A DNA stretch of 64,000 nt from an uncultured Collinsella sp. (lineage in GTDB: Bacteria > Actinomycetota > Coriobacteriia > Coriobacteriales > Coriobacteriaceae): the NCBI GenBank assembly GCA_902496455.1, contig CABVAY010000002.1, positions 1 to 64,000 on the forward strand. The letters run 5' to 3'. The notes below the pieces were generated by a model. It had not been told where the DNA came from, ran no database searches, and was given only the letters and a program-made list of their open reading frames with translations. This document shows, one piece after another, positions 1-6,873 of this stretch (within the stretch, counting starts at the first letter, position 1; each line of letters begins with the position of its first letter). A program made the position numbers and the translations under genes.

Positions 1-28
1 CATGCCGGCCCGCTCGGGGGATGTGAAA

Positions 29-1042
29 TTAATAACGCTCGAAGAAGGCAAGCGCGTTGTCGCTGCAGAGCTTTTGCATCACGGTCTTGCCAAAGTGCTT
101 GGAGAGCATGTTCTGGAACTCGGGCATCATGCTGGCATCGGAGAGGAAGGCGGGCACCGTGGCACCGTCCCAGTCGCCGCCGAGCGCGATGACGTCCTCG
201 CCGCCCAGGTCGAGCCAGTGCTCGATATGTGCCGCCAGCTGGTCGAAGGTGACGTCTGCGGCGGTCTTGTCGGTTGCGTCGTTGGAAAGGAACTCGCTGC
301 AGTAGTTGAGGCCGACGATGCCACCCATGTCGCGAATGGTGCGGAACTGGTCGTCGGTGAGGTTGCGCTTAACGCCGCAAACTGCACGAGAGTTGGAGTG
401 GCTGGCGACGAAGGGGCGCGTGGCGTGGGTGACAACCTCGTCAAAGCACTCGTCGTTGAGGTGGGAGACGTCGAGTACCATGCCGGCGTGCTCCATCTGC
501 GTAAGCGCCTCGATGCCGGCGGCGGTGAGGCCGGCATGGGTGTCGTGGCCGCTCGCGAGCGGTCCCTGCGCGTTCCAGCTGAGTGATGACATGAGTACGC
601 CCAAGCTCTTGAGCACCTCGATCAGCGCGGGGTCCTCGGCAAAGAACGTGGCGTTTTCGATGGTGTGGATGCAGGCGACCTTGCCGTCTTTGAGCGCAGG
701 GCGAATGTCTGCCGCGCTGCGTACGTTGACCATGCGGTCGTGGTTGAGCATGGCCTGGCCGCTCATATGCGCCATGATTTGCGCCTGGAAGCGCGCGGCG
801 TGGGCGGTGGGAATCTCGTCGGGGACAAACGTGGCGAAGCACTGTGCCCACGGCGTGTTGTCGATCTTTGCGAGCGAGATGGCACAGGCGTTGCCTTCGA
901 TGAGGTCGAAATCTTGCGGATGCGTTTCGTCGCCGGGGAAATACCCGTCGGTGCCGGCGGTAAAGCGCAGGTCGAGATCGAGCGTGGCCCAGCCGATGCG
1001 GTCGGCGGTGTCGCAGTGTAGGTCAAATACGGGATATGCCAT
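29..1042 (-). CDS. Peptidase M19 (membrane dipeptidase family)
   Basis: Zinc dipeptidase of the renal dipeptidase family, 337 aa, expected to cleave dipeptides, including those with a C-terminal D-residue. The N-terminal FDLHCDT carries the first metal-ligand HxD, HTIEN near residue 125 supplies the bridging glutamate, and DVSHLN and ASHSNSRAVC in the middle supply the two metal-binding histidines, followed by GGDWDG near the C-terminus. There is no signal peptide or membrane segment, so the enzyme is probably cytosolic. The start at 1042 has GGAGGAA just upstream; an in-frame start 30 bases earlier lacks a comparable site. It is a single gene transcribed away from the FKBP gene. Confidence 0.93.
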   Translation of the reverse strand: MAYPVFDLHCDTADRIGWATLDLDLRFTAGTDGYFPGDETHPQDFDLIEGNACAISLAKIDNTPWAQCFATFVPDEIPTAHAARFQAQIMAHMSGQAMLNHDRMVNVRSAADIRPALKDGKVACIHTIENATFFAEDPALIEVLKSLGVLMSSLSWNAQGPLASGHDTHAGLTAAGIEALTQMEHAGMVLDVSHLNDECFDEVVTHATRPFVASHSNSRAVCGVKRNLTDDQFRTIRDMGGIVGLNYCSEFLSNDATDKTAADVTFDQLAAHIEHWLDLGGEDVIALGGDWDGATVPAFLSDASMMPEFQNMLSKHFGKTVMQKLCSDNALAFFERY

Positions 1043-1162
1043 GGTTCCTCCGGTTGCAGCGTTTCTTTGCAAACTGTCTTTGAATTGTATGACTAGGGTA
1101 TAGTTAGCGCCATATGTTCATGGCGGCCCACGTTGTGCGCCGCCCTTATCACGGAGGTTTCC

Positions 1163-1591
1163 ATGTCCAACCAGGGCAAGAAGGTCAAGACTCATTATCG
1201 CGGTACGCTCGACGACGGCACGCAGTTCGATAGCTCCTACGATCGCGGCGAGCCGCTGGAGTTCACCTGCGGCGCCGGCCAGATGATCAAGGGCTTCGAC
1301 GCCGCTGTTGTCGACATGCAGGTGGGCGAGAAGAAGACCGTGCACATTCCTGCTGCCGATGCCTACGGCGAGCACAACCCCGAGATGGTCCTGACCTTCC
1401 CGGCCGAGCAGGTTCCCAATATCGAGCAGATCGAGAAGGGCATGAAGCTCTTCCTGTCCACGCCGAGCGGCATGCCCGTCCCTGCTGTGGTCATCGATGT
1501 AACGCCCGAGGCCGTGACGCTCGACGCCAACCACGAGCTGGCCGGCAAGGATCTCAACTTCGATATCGAACTCGTCGGGGTCGAGGGTTAG
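1163..1591 (+). CDS. FKBP-type peptidyl-prolyl isomerase, SlyD-like
   Basis: Prolyl cis-trans isomerase and chaperone of 142 aa. The split FKBP fold is visible: VKTHYRGTLDDGTQFDSS and GAGQMIKGFDAAVVDMQVGE at the N-terminus, an inserted flap of about 50 residues that starts at AYGEHNPEMV, and the closing strand LNFDIELVGVEG. The flap and the DANHELAGKDLNFDIEL signature are typical of SlyD rather than of human FKBP12. The metal-binding His/Cys-rich tail of E. coli SlyD is absent because the protein stops right after the FKBP fold. An excellent GGAGG lies 7 bases before the ATG. The stop is followed three bases later by the UreE-like gene, so the two are almost certainly co-transcribed. Confidence 0.92.
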   Translation: MSNQGKKVKTHYRGTLDDGTQFDSSYDRGEPLEFTCGAGQMIKGFDAAVVDMQVGEKKTVHIPAADAYGEHNPEMVLTFPAEQVPNIEQIEKGMKLFLSTPSGMPVPAVVIDVTPEAVTLDANHELAGKDLNFDIELVGVEG

Positions 1592-1594
1592 AGT

Positions 1595-2173
1595 ATGCCC
1601 GAGCGCTTGGTTTCGACGACATGCTTGGGAAATCTCAACGATCCGTCCTATGAACTCCTGCTCCGCCGGAATTTGGGCGGCGTCTTTGAAGTTGACGAGC
1701 TACTGCTCGATTGGGACCAGGCTGATACGCGCGCGTTTGTGGGTGTGACGGAGCTGGGGCGCACGGTCGATATTCGGCTGGATGCTGCCGACGGCGGTCG
1801 TCTTGCCGACGGCGACGTGCTCGCCATCGACCGTTCTGGCATGGTGCCCGTGGCGGTTGTCGTGCGCCTGCGCAGCGCCGAGGTTTATTTGGTCGAAGTT
1901 GACCGCATGGACCCGATTGCGCTCGCGCATGCGTGCTGGGAGATCGGCAATATGCACGCGCCGCTTTTCCGAGGCGATTCGGACGAGCATACCGTGCGCA
2001 TGTATACGCCGGTGCAGCCTGTTTTGGGCCGCATGCTCCGGGGCGTCGAGGGTGTTCGGCTCTCGGTGGTTACCCGTGAACTCGATGCGGGCCGGCGCTT
2101 TGCGTCGAGTGCGGCGGATGTCGTTGTGAGTATGGCTCCCGACTTTACGATCGTAAAGAAGGCGCGCGGTTAA
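1595..2173 (+). CDS. UreE-like nickel metallochaperone
   Basis: 192-aa protein that reads as a divergent UreE. The N-terminal half (ELLLDWDQADTRAF to VAVVVR, residues 35-91) has the UreE beta-barrel pattern, and the second half starts with PIALAHACWEIGNMHAPLF, which matches the UreE helix and the conserved GNxHxPL loop whose histidine (His121 here) is the nickel ligand at the dimer interface. His112 is a second candidate ligand. No His-rich tail is present. No urease structural gene or other ureDFG gene is in the window, so the client may be another nickel enzyme. It starts 3 bases after the SlyD-like gene; SlyD is itself a known nickel-delivery partner in other bacteria. Family assignment is from motif reading only. 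Confidence 0.7.
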   Translation: MPERLVSTTCLGNLNDPSYELLLRRNLGGVFEVDELLLDWDQADTRAFVGVTELGRTVDIRLDAADGGRLADGDVLAIDRSGMVPVAVVVRLRSAEVYLVEVDRMDPIALAHACWEIGNMHAPLFRGDSDEHTVRMYTPVQPVLGRMLRGVEGVRLSVVTRELDAGRRFASSAADVVVSMAPDFTIVKKARG

Positions 2174-2186
2174 CGTGCGTATGAGT

Positions 2187-2231
2187 AAGACGGACTTTGA
2201 GAGACAACTATTCAAAGTCCGTCTTTCTGTT
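2187..2231 (+). terminator. Rho-independent terminator after the FKBP/UreE pair
   Basis: A perfect 14-bp inverted repeat (AAGACGGACTTTGA, 11-base loop, TCAAAGTCCGTCTT) runs into TCTGTTG. It ends the FKBP-UreE transcript just before the ribosome binding site of the HAD gene. Confidence 0.85.
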
Positions 2232-2256
2232 GATGAGATGCTGTGGGGGAAAGCAT

Positions 2257-3054
2257 ATGGGTCTTGAAGGAATCAAGCTGATTGCATGCGATTTGGACGG
2301 CACGTTGCTGCATCCGGGGGAGCGCGAGCCGCGTTCCGAGGCCTTTGAGCTCATCGATGAGCTGCATCGTCGCGGTATCGTGTTTATGCCGGCGAGCGGT
2401 CGCCAATATGCGAGCTTGCGTTACCTCTTTGCGCCGGTGGCAGACGAGCTCGCCTATGTATGCGAAAACGGTGCCCTGGTCATGAGCGAGGGTCGCGCCG
2501 TCGTCAAGCGCTCCATGGAGCGTAGTCTTGCTATGGATATCGCGAATGCCGTGGTTGCGTATCCCCATGCCGACGTGACCCTTTCGTGTGAGGGACACCT
2601 CTACACCATGAGCGGCAACGATGCGTTCGTCGATCATTTGCGCTATGAGGTCCACTGCGATGTGGCGGTGGTCGACCGCCCCGAGGACATCGACGAGGAC
2701 GTCATTAAGATCGCCTTCCAGACGCCCGAGGTGGATCAGCCGGCGGCCCTGGAGTATTTCGAGCGCCTCTTTAGCGACCGTGTTGACGTGATGACGTCGG
2801 GAACCGAATGGACGGACTTTATCGGTTTCGGTTCGGGCAAGGGCTCCGCGCTTGCCGATTACGGTCGTGCCCTGGGTATTTCGCCCGATGAGATGATGGC
2901 GTTTGGCGATAACGAAAACGACCGCGACATGCTCAACGTCGTGGGCCATCCTTATCTAATGGAGAGCTGCAACCCCTCTATGCGTGGCATCAACGACCGC
3001 GTCCGTTACGTGCGCACGGTCGAAGAAGAACTGCGCCGTCTGCTCGCCGAGTAG
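2257..3054 (+). CDS. HAD-superfamily phosphatase, Cof-type (class IIB)
   Basis: Cof/YidA-like haloacid dehalogenase phosphatase of 265 aa, probably acting on sugar phosphates or similar small phosphates in the cytosol. Motif I is ACDLDGTLL near residue 10, motif II is the PASGR segment (FMPASGRQY), and motif III/IV is GSGKGSALADYGRALGI followed by MMAFGDNENDRDML. The alpha/beta cap lies between residues about 85 and 185. The chosen ATG has a purine-rich GGGGGAAAG upstream; the longer frame extending back to 2197 would begin inside the preceding terminator and is rejected. It stands alone between a terminator and the convergent perR-like gene. Substrate is unknown. Confidence 0.88.
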   Translation: MGLEGIKLIACDLDGTLLHPGEREPRSEAFELIDELHRRGIVFMPASGRQYASLRYLFAPVADELAYVCENGALVMSEGRAVVKRSMERSLAMDIANAVVAYPHADVTLSCEGHLYTMSGNDAFVDHLRYEVHCDVAVVDRPEDIDEDVIKIAFQTPEVDQPAALEYFERLFSDRVDVMTSGTEWTDFIGFGSGKGSALADYGRALGISPDEMMAFGDNENDRDMLNVVGHPYLMESCNPSMRGINDRVRYVRTVEEELRRLLAE

Positions 3055-3077
3055 GTTTTCGCGACATACCTAGAAAT

Positions 3078-3458
3078 CTACCTACAGTCGGGGCAGAGAC
3101 CCTCGAAGATGGTGTAGTGCGACGTGACGTGCCAGCCGATTTGCTCGGACGCCTTGGCGTCGAGCTGGGCATCGAAGGGGAGCGGTACGTCGATGACGCG
3201 GCTGCACGAGGTGCAGATGATATGCGCATGCGGCTCGATCGTGCGATCGAAGCGGCTGCCGCCCGGCGTCTTGATGGAGAGAATCTCGCCGGCGTCGGCC
3301 AAGAGATTGAGATTGCGGTAGACTGTACCGCGGCTGATTTTGTCATCCTGCGCGCGCACGACGTTGTAGATTTCGTCGGCGGTGGGATGGTTATAGCTTT
3401 GGCGCACGGCGTCAAGAACCAGCTTTCGCTGCCTGGTATTCCTTCTTTGCACCGCCAT
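3078..3458 (-). CDS. perR: Fur-family regulator, PerR-like
   Basis: 126-aa metal-dependent repressor. An N-terminal winged helix (RNTRQRKLVLDAVRQS through ISRGTVYRNLNLLADAGEI) is followed by the Fur dimerisation domain with HAHIICTSC and GLCPDC, giving the two CxxC pairs of the structural zinc site. The His in SRFDRTIEPHAHI and neighbouring acidic residues fit the regulatory metal site. Full length and start choice agree with the family (about 130-150 aa; this one is short at the N-terminus). Whether it senses peroxide, iron or zinc cannot be told from sequence alone; the PerR label is a best guess. It is the last gene of a minus-strand run that begins with rnhA. Confidence 0.85.
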   Translation of the reverse strand: MAVQRRNTRQRKLVLDAVRQSYNHPTADEIYNVVRAQDDKISRGTVYRNLNLLADAGEILSIKTPGGSRFDRTIEPHAHIICTSCSRVIDVPLPFDAQLDAKASEQIGWHVTSHYTIFEGLCPDCR

Positions 3459-3519
3459 GCGCCTCGCCTCTTTTCTATCAACGGTCGTAGGTAAATGATA
3501 CCGTATTTAGCACACAATA

Positions 3520-3930
3520 CTAATAACGAGGTGTGAAACCGTCTTCATTGGCAAGTGGGGCTCGGGCCTGGGCGTCTACGAGGCGAAAACGTGTTCCCAT
3601 GCGCTCGTAGGAGGCATGAAGCGCCTCGAGATGAGATAGGACGTTTGCCGGAGCTCCCTGTATCTCCATCTCGACTGAGCCGTCTTCCATATTACGCACC
3701 CAGCCGGTGAGGGAGCGTGCCTGCGCGAGGTTGGCGTTGGTAAAGCGAAAGCCAACGCCTTGGACTTGCCCCGCCCAGCGCAGGAAATAGCGCAGGGGAG
3801 TGTCTAGAGTGGCCTTGTCGCTTGCGAGCACAGTAAGTCTGCGGCGCAGCTCGAGCTCGACGTTTGATGGTTTTTGAGGTTCTCGACTGCCGCCGGTGAC
3901 GCTGGAGAAGAACGTATCGAAGAGACCCAT
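3520..3930 (-). CDS. acyP: Acylphosphatase with N-terminal extension
   Basis: Hydrolyses acyl phosphates. The 90-residue acylphosphatase fold occupies residues 48-136: LRYFLRWAGQVQGVGFR carries the phosphate-binding loop and catalytic Arg, and LTGWVRNMEDGSVEMEIQG carries the catalytic Asn, ending in GFTPRY. The first 47 residues (MGLFDTFFSSV and a charged linker) are an extra segment not found in the minimal enzyme. The start ATG lies 3 bases from the stop of the upstream oxidoreductase, so the two are translationally coupled. A longer frame into the oxidoreductase has no ribosome binding site and was dropped. Confidence 0.88.
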   Translation of the reverse strand: MGLFDTFFSSVTGGSREPQKPSNVELELRRRLTVLASDKATLDTPLRYFLRWAGQVQGVGFRFTNANLAQARSLTGWVRNMEDGSVEMEIQGAPANVLSHLEALHASYERMGTRFRLVDAQARAPLANEDGFTPRY

Positions 3931-3932
3931 CG

Positions 3933-5039
3933 CTATGCCTGCTTGCCTGCGTCGGCCGGGAAGATAATGCCGGCCTGCTGGCGCACGGCATCCATGATGC
4001 GCAGCGAGACGAGCGTGACATCGCGGTAGTGGCCAAGCTCGTGGCGTCCCGCCGGGGCCTCCCAAATCTCTTCCTTAACGTTATCGATGCCGCCGATGGC
4101 GGTGATAAAGTCTGTGAGTTCGTATTCCATAGTGTTGCTCGATTTGGGCAGGTCGAGCACGCGGCCGTTCTCGCCCTGTTCGCGCGGTGCCTCGGTCGCC
4201 GAGCCGCGTACGACGTCGCCGCGATAGTCGATGCGGACGTTGCGGGGCGTGGACAGATGGTCGATCTGGATAGTGCCACGCTCGCCTTCTATCTGCGAGG
4301 GCAGCAGGTCATTCGTAATTTTGGAGTGCGCGAGCTCGACGGAGATGCGGCCACCGCCGTAGCTGGCGAGGATGGAACCGCAGCCGTCGATGGGGCCGTG
4401 CGTGAGCTGTCGCGTGGTGGGGTCGAGCAGAGTAGTCATGCTCGTAAGGCCGGAGGGCATGCCGAAAATCTCGACCATGGGCTCGACGGTGTAGACGCCA
4501 ATGTCCATGAGGGAGCCCGAGGCCATGTGGCAGTCGAAGATATTGGTGGCGCGCCCCGCGAGAACCTCGTTGTAGCGCGAAGAATACTTGCCAAAGCGCA
4601 GTGAGGCGCGACGAATGGGCGCAATCTCGCCCAGGGCGTCCTCGACGGCGTGGAAAGCGGGGTCATGGAGCGGGCGCATGGCCTCGAGGGCCACGACACC
4701 TGCTGCCTCGGCAGCGCGGAAGACTTCCAGCGCCTGCGCTTCGGTGGCGCAGAAGGGTTTCTCGACGATGACATGCTTGCCACCGGCGATGCAGGCAAGG
4801 GCCTGCTCGTAGTGAAGTGCGTTAGGGCTGCCGATATAGACGGCGTCGACGTCGACGGCGGACGCAAGCTCGTCAAGTGCGGTGAAGTTACGCTCGCCAC
4901 CGCGCTCGGCGGTAAAGGCAGTACCGCGATTGGCGTCGCGTGAAAGCGTGCCCACAAACGCGGCTTGGTCGTTGGCGTTGACGACTTGGATAAAGTCGTC
5001 GGTGATCATGGATGTGCCGATGGTCGCGATGCGCAGCAT
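3933..5039 (-). CDS. Gfo/Idh/MocA-family NAD(P)-dependent oxidoreductase
   Basis: 368-aa dehydrogenase. The Rossmann domain begins directly with LRIATIGTSMITDDF, an atypical glycine motif (GTSxxT instead of GxGxxG), and continues to HVIVEKPFCATEAQA, where EKP holds the catalytic lysine. The C-terminal beta-sheet domain includes SLMDIGVYTVEPMVEIFG and HSKITNDLLPSQIEGERGTIQID. Members oxidise or epimerise sugars, inositols or related alcohols; substrate is not predictable here. AAGGGGGA precedes the ATG at a good distance, and the longer upstream frame overlaps rnhA without a site. It sits between rnhA and acyP on the minus strand. Confidence 0.9.
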   Translation of the reverse strand: MLRIATIGTSMITDDFIQVVNANDQAAFVGTLSRDANRGTAFTAERGGERNFTALDELASAVDVDAVYIGSPNALHYEQALACIAGGKHVIVEKPFCATEAQALEVFRAAEAAGVVALEAMRPLHDPAFHAVEDALGEIAPIRRASLRFGKYSSRYNEVLAGRATNIFDCHMASGSLMDIGVYTVEPMVEIFGMPSGLTSMTTLLDPTTRQLTHGPIDGCGSILASYGGGRISVELAHSKITNDLLPSQIEGERGTIQIDHLSTPRNVRIDYRGDVVRGSATEAPREQGENGRVLDLPKSSNTMEYELTDFITAIGGIDNVKEEIWEAPAGRHELGHYRDVTLVSLRIMDAVRQQAGIIFPADAGKQA

Positions 5040-5112
5040 ACGTCCCCCTTGCGTTGTTTGGTCTACAGGATGAGTGTAGCGCGTGGGGATATAAAGCTGC
5101 GCGAAAACGCTA

Positions 5113-5598
5113 TTACAGGTCGCTCTCGTTAAAGCCGGTGTCGATATCGAGGTTGCTGCCGTCGGCCGCCGTGGTTGCGAGCTCATCGCAGCGCTCGTTG
5201 AGCTCGTGGCCGGCGTGACCCTTAACCCAGATGAACTCAACCTTGTGCTTACTTTTGGCGGTGAGTAGGCGCTCCCACAGGTCGCGGTTCTTGACGGGCT
5301 GCTTGTTGGCAGTTTTCCACCCGCGCTTTTTCCAGCCGTCGATCCAGTGTTTATTGAAAGCGTTGACGACGTACTGCGAATCGGAATGGACCTCGACCTC
5401 GCAGGGGCGGTTGAGCGCCTCGAGCGCCACGATGACCGCCATGAGTTCCATGCGGTTGTTGGTGGTCTTGGCGTAGCCGCGTGAAAGCTCGGAGGTGAAG
5501 GTCTTGCCGGCGGGGTTGGTGTATTTGAGTACGGCGCCGTAGCCGCCGCGTCCCGGATTTGATCGGGCCGAGCCGTCGGTATAGATGATGACCTTCAC
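5113..5598 (-). CDS. rnhA: Ribonuclease HI
   Basis: 161-aa ribonuclease H type 1 that removes RNA from RNA:DNA hybrids. All active-site residues are visible: Asp in IIYTDGSARSNPG, Glu in NNRMELMAVIVALE, Asp in EVHSDSQYVVNAFN and Asp in LNERCDELATTAA, together with the basic handle WKKRGWKTANKQPVKNRDLWE and the conserved WVKGHAGHELNE. The start is a GTG (Val-Lys-Val-Ile-Ile-Tyr) with AAAGGAAG upstream; a longer frame with an ATG at 5649 adds an unconserved 17-residue leader and lacks a site. First gene of the run rnhA, oxidoreductase, acyP, perR. Confidence 0.95.
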   Translation of the reverse strand: MKVIIYTDGSARSNPGRGGYGAVLKYTNPAGKTFTSELSRGYAKTTNNRMELMAVIVALEALNRPCEVEVHSDSQYVVNAFNKHWIDGWKKRGWKTANKQPVKNRDLWERLLTAKSKHKVEFIWVKGHAGHELNERCDELATTAADGSNLDIDTGFNESDL

Positions 5599-5697
5599 GG
5601 GCTTCCTTTCGTTGGGTACGTTTCGTGTGAGTGACCATTGTAGCGCCATGCCCGCCGGGGGCTAGCAATCTACGATTTCTACCCCGTCTTCCGACGG

Positions 5698-6600
5698 TTA
5701 GTTGGCATGGATGATGCGGTTGAGCTCGTCGAGGTATTGCTGCAAGAGGGAAGAGGGCTTGCGCTCGTTGTGCATGATATAGCCTACGTGCATCGTTGGG
5801 GCGTCTGCTAACGGGATCGATGCCATACCCCATTGCATTTCATTGGAGAGGACACCGGTCGACAGGGTGTAACCGTTCGACGTGATAAGTAAGTTAGTAA
5901 GTGTTCCGCGGTCCGAGATTCGTATGTTGCGGTCGCAAGGGATATAGCTAAAAGGTTCCTCGGCGTAATAGAAGGAGTTTGAGGTTCCCTGCTCAAAGCT
6001 GTAGCGCGTATAGGGTGTGAGGTCGGCAAGGGACAGCTGCGGGCGGCGGGCAAGCGGGTGGCGCCCGCTAACGAAGACGTGGACCGTCGCGTCGAATAGG
6101 GGATGGAAGCTCGCACGCGCATCGGCAAAAGCCTTCTGCAGAACGCGGACGTTAAAGTCGTCCAGATAGAGGATGCCGATGTCGCTGCGAAACGCGCGGA
6201 CGTCATCGATGATCTGCGATGTGGTGGTCTCGCGCATGATGAACTCGAACTTGCTGTCGCGGCAGCGCTCGACCACGTTGACAAAGGCCTCGACCGAAAA
6301 GGCGTAGTGCTGGGCGGAAATGGCGAGGCGGGCTTGCGGGGTGCCGCCGTCCTCGTAGCGGGCCTCGAGCATATCGGCCTGCTCTACGACCTGGCGCGCA
6401 TAGCCCAAAAGCTCGGTGCCGTCGTTGGTGAGCGTGACGCCGCGGCTGGAGCGCGTGAAGATCTCCAGGTGGAGCTCCTGTTCCAGGCTTTTGACGGCGT
6501 TTGAGATGTTGGACTGAGCGGTATAGAGGCGCTGAGCTGCGGCATTGATTGAGCCGGACTCTGCTACGGCGATCAGGAAACGAAGCTGCTGGAGGGTCAT
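5698..6600 (-). CDS. LysR-family transcriptional regulator (probable regulator of metY)
   Basis: 300-aa LysR-type activator/repressor. The N-terminal winged helix-turn-helix is QQLRFLIAVAESGSINAAAQRLYTAQSNISNAVKSLEQELHLEIFTRSSRG; the co-inducer domain covers residues 90-300. The gene is divergent from metY, and a GTTATC-N9-GATAAC dyad with the T-N11-A geometry typical of LysR proteins lies 20 bases upstream of its ATG. By analogy with CysB/CysL/MetR regulators, control of sulfur amino-acid genes is likely, but the effector cannot be read from the sequence. Confidence 0.9.
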   Translation of the reverse strand: MTLQQLRFLIAVAESGSINAAAQRLYTAQSNISNAVKSLEQELHLEIFTRSSRGVTLTNDGTELLGYARQVVEQADMLEARYEDGGTPQARLAISAQHYAFSVEAFVNVVERCRDSKFEFIMRETTTSQIIDDVRAFRSDIGILYLDDFNVRVLQKAFADARASFHPLFDATVHVFVSGRHPLARRPQLSLADLTPYTRYSFEQGTSNSFYYAEEPFSYIPCDRNIRISDRGTLTNLLITSNGYTLSTGVLSNEMQWGMASIPLADAPTMHVGYIMHNERKPSSLLQQYLDELNRIIHAN

Positions 6601-6619
6601 CGGCGCCGTCCTTTCGAGC

Positions 6620-6640
6620 GTTATCTACAAAACCGATAAC
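6620..6640. promoter_or_regulatory. Putative LysR operator
   Basis: Inverted repeat GTTATC-N9-GATAAC in the intergenic region between the LysR gene and metY, right next to the LysR start and about 20 bases upstream of the metY -35. Size and spacing match LysR-type recognition sites. Confidence 0.55.
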
Positions 6641-6660
6641 AGGTTAGCGCTTTTAAGTGA

Positions 6661-6689
6661 TTGACCGAGGGGAACAATGCTCGTACTAT
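6661..6689 (+). promoter_or_regulatory. Predicted sigma-70 promoter of metY
   Basis: TTGACC at 6661 and TACTAT at 6684 are separated by exactly 17 bases. Transcription would start near 6696, leaving a leader of about 178 bases before metY. Confidence 0.6.
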
Positions 6690-6746
6690 TCAAAACACAC
6701 AAAGGAGGTAGGTAATTAAGCCAACCACGGAACCGGGATGCGAAAG

Positions 6747-6790
6747 GAGGCCCGCATATGAATTGCTTACCAAGACGAATGCCGGGCTCC
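6747..6790 (+). promoter_or_regulatory. Leader hairpin overlapping the upstream ORF
   Basis: GGAGGCCCGCAT and ATGCCGGGCTCC pair with one single-base bulge on each side. The left arm contains the GGAGG of the leader peptide. No U-tract follows, so it is not a simple terminator; RBS masking or translational coupling is more likely. Confidence 0.5.
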
Positions 6791-6811
6791 TGTTTGCGCC
6801 CGTCGGCGTGA
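6758..6811 (+). CDS. Cys/Met-containing leader peptide of metY (17 aa)
   Basis: Short ORF encoding MNCLPRRMPGSCLRPSA, with GAAAGGAGG seven bases before its ATG, a stronger Shine-Dalgarno than most genes here. It holds two Cys, two Met and a run of Arg/Pro codons, lies between the predicted promoter and metY, and its ribosome binding site forms one arm of a hairpin (about 11 paired bases, 6747-6790) whose other arm is inside the coding sequence. This is the arrangement of a regulatory upstream ORF responding to charged tRNA or translation rate. Too short for homology; the evidence is position, RBS and composition. Confidence 0.5.
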   Translation: MNCLPRRMPGSCLRPSA

Positions 6812-6873
6812 TCAGGAGACAGCGACTTACTTCTCTCTTATTTATTTATCTTTGTTCGATCAAGGAGATCATC

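Noticed and set aside
6696..6760. S-box or T-box riboswitch in the metY leader
   Set aside because: Core S-box and T-box signatures are absent. The leader shows an ORF and a hairpin instead.
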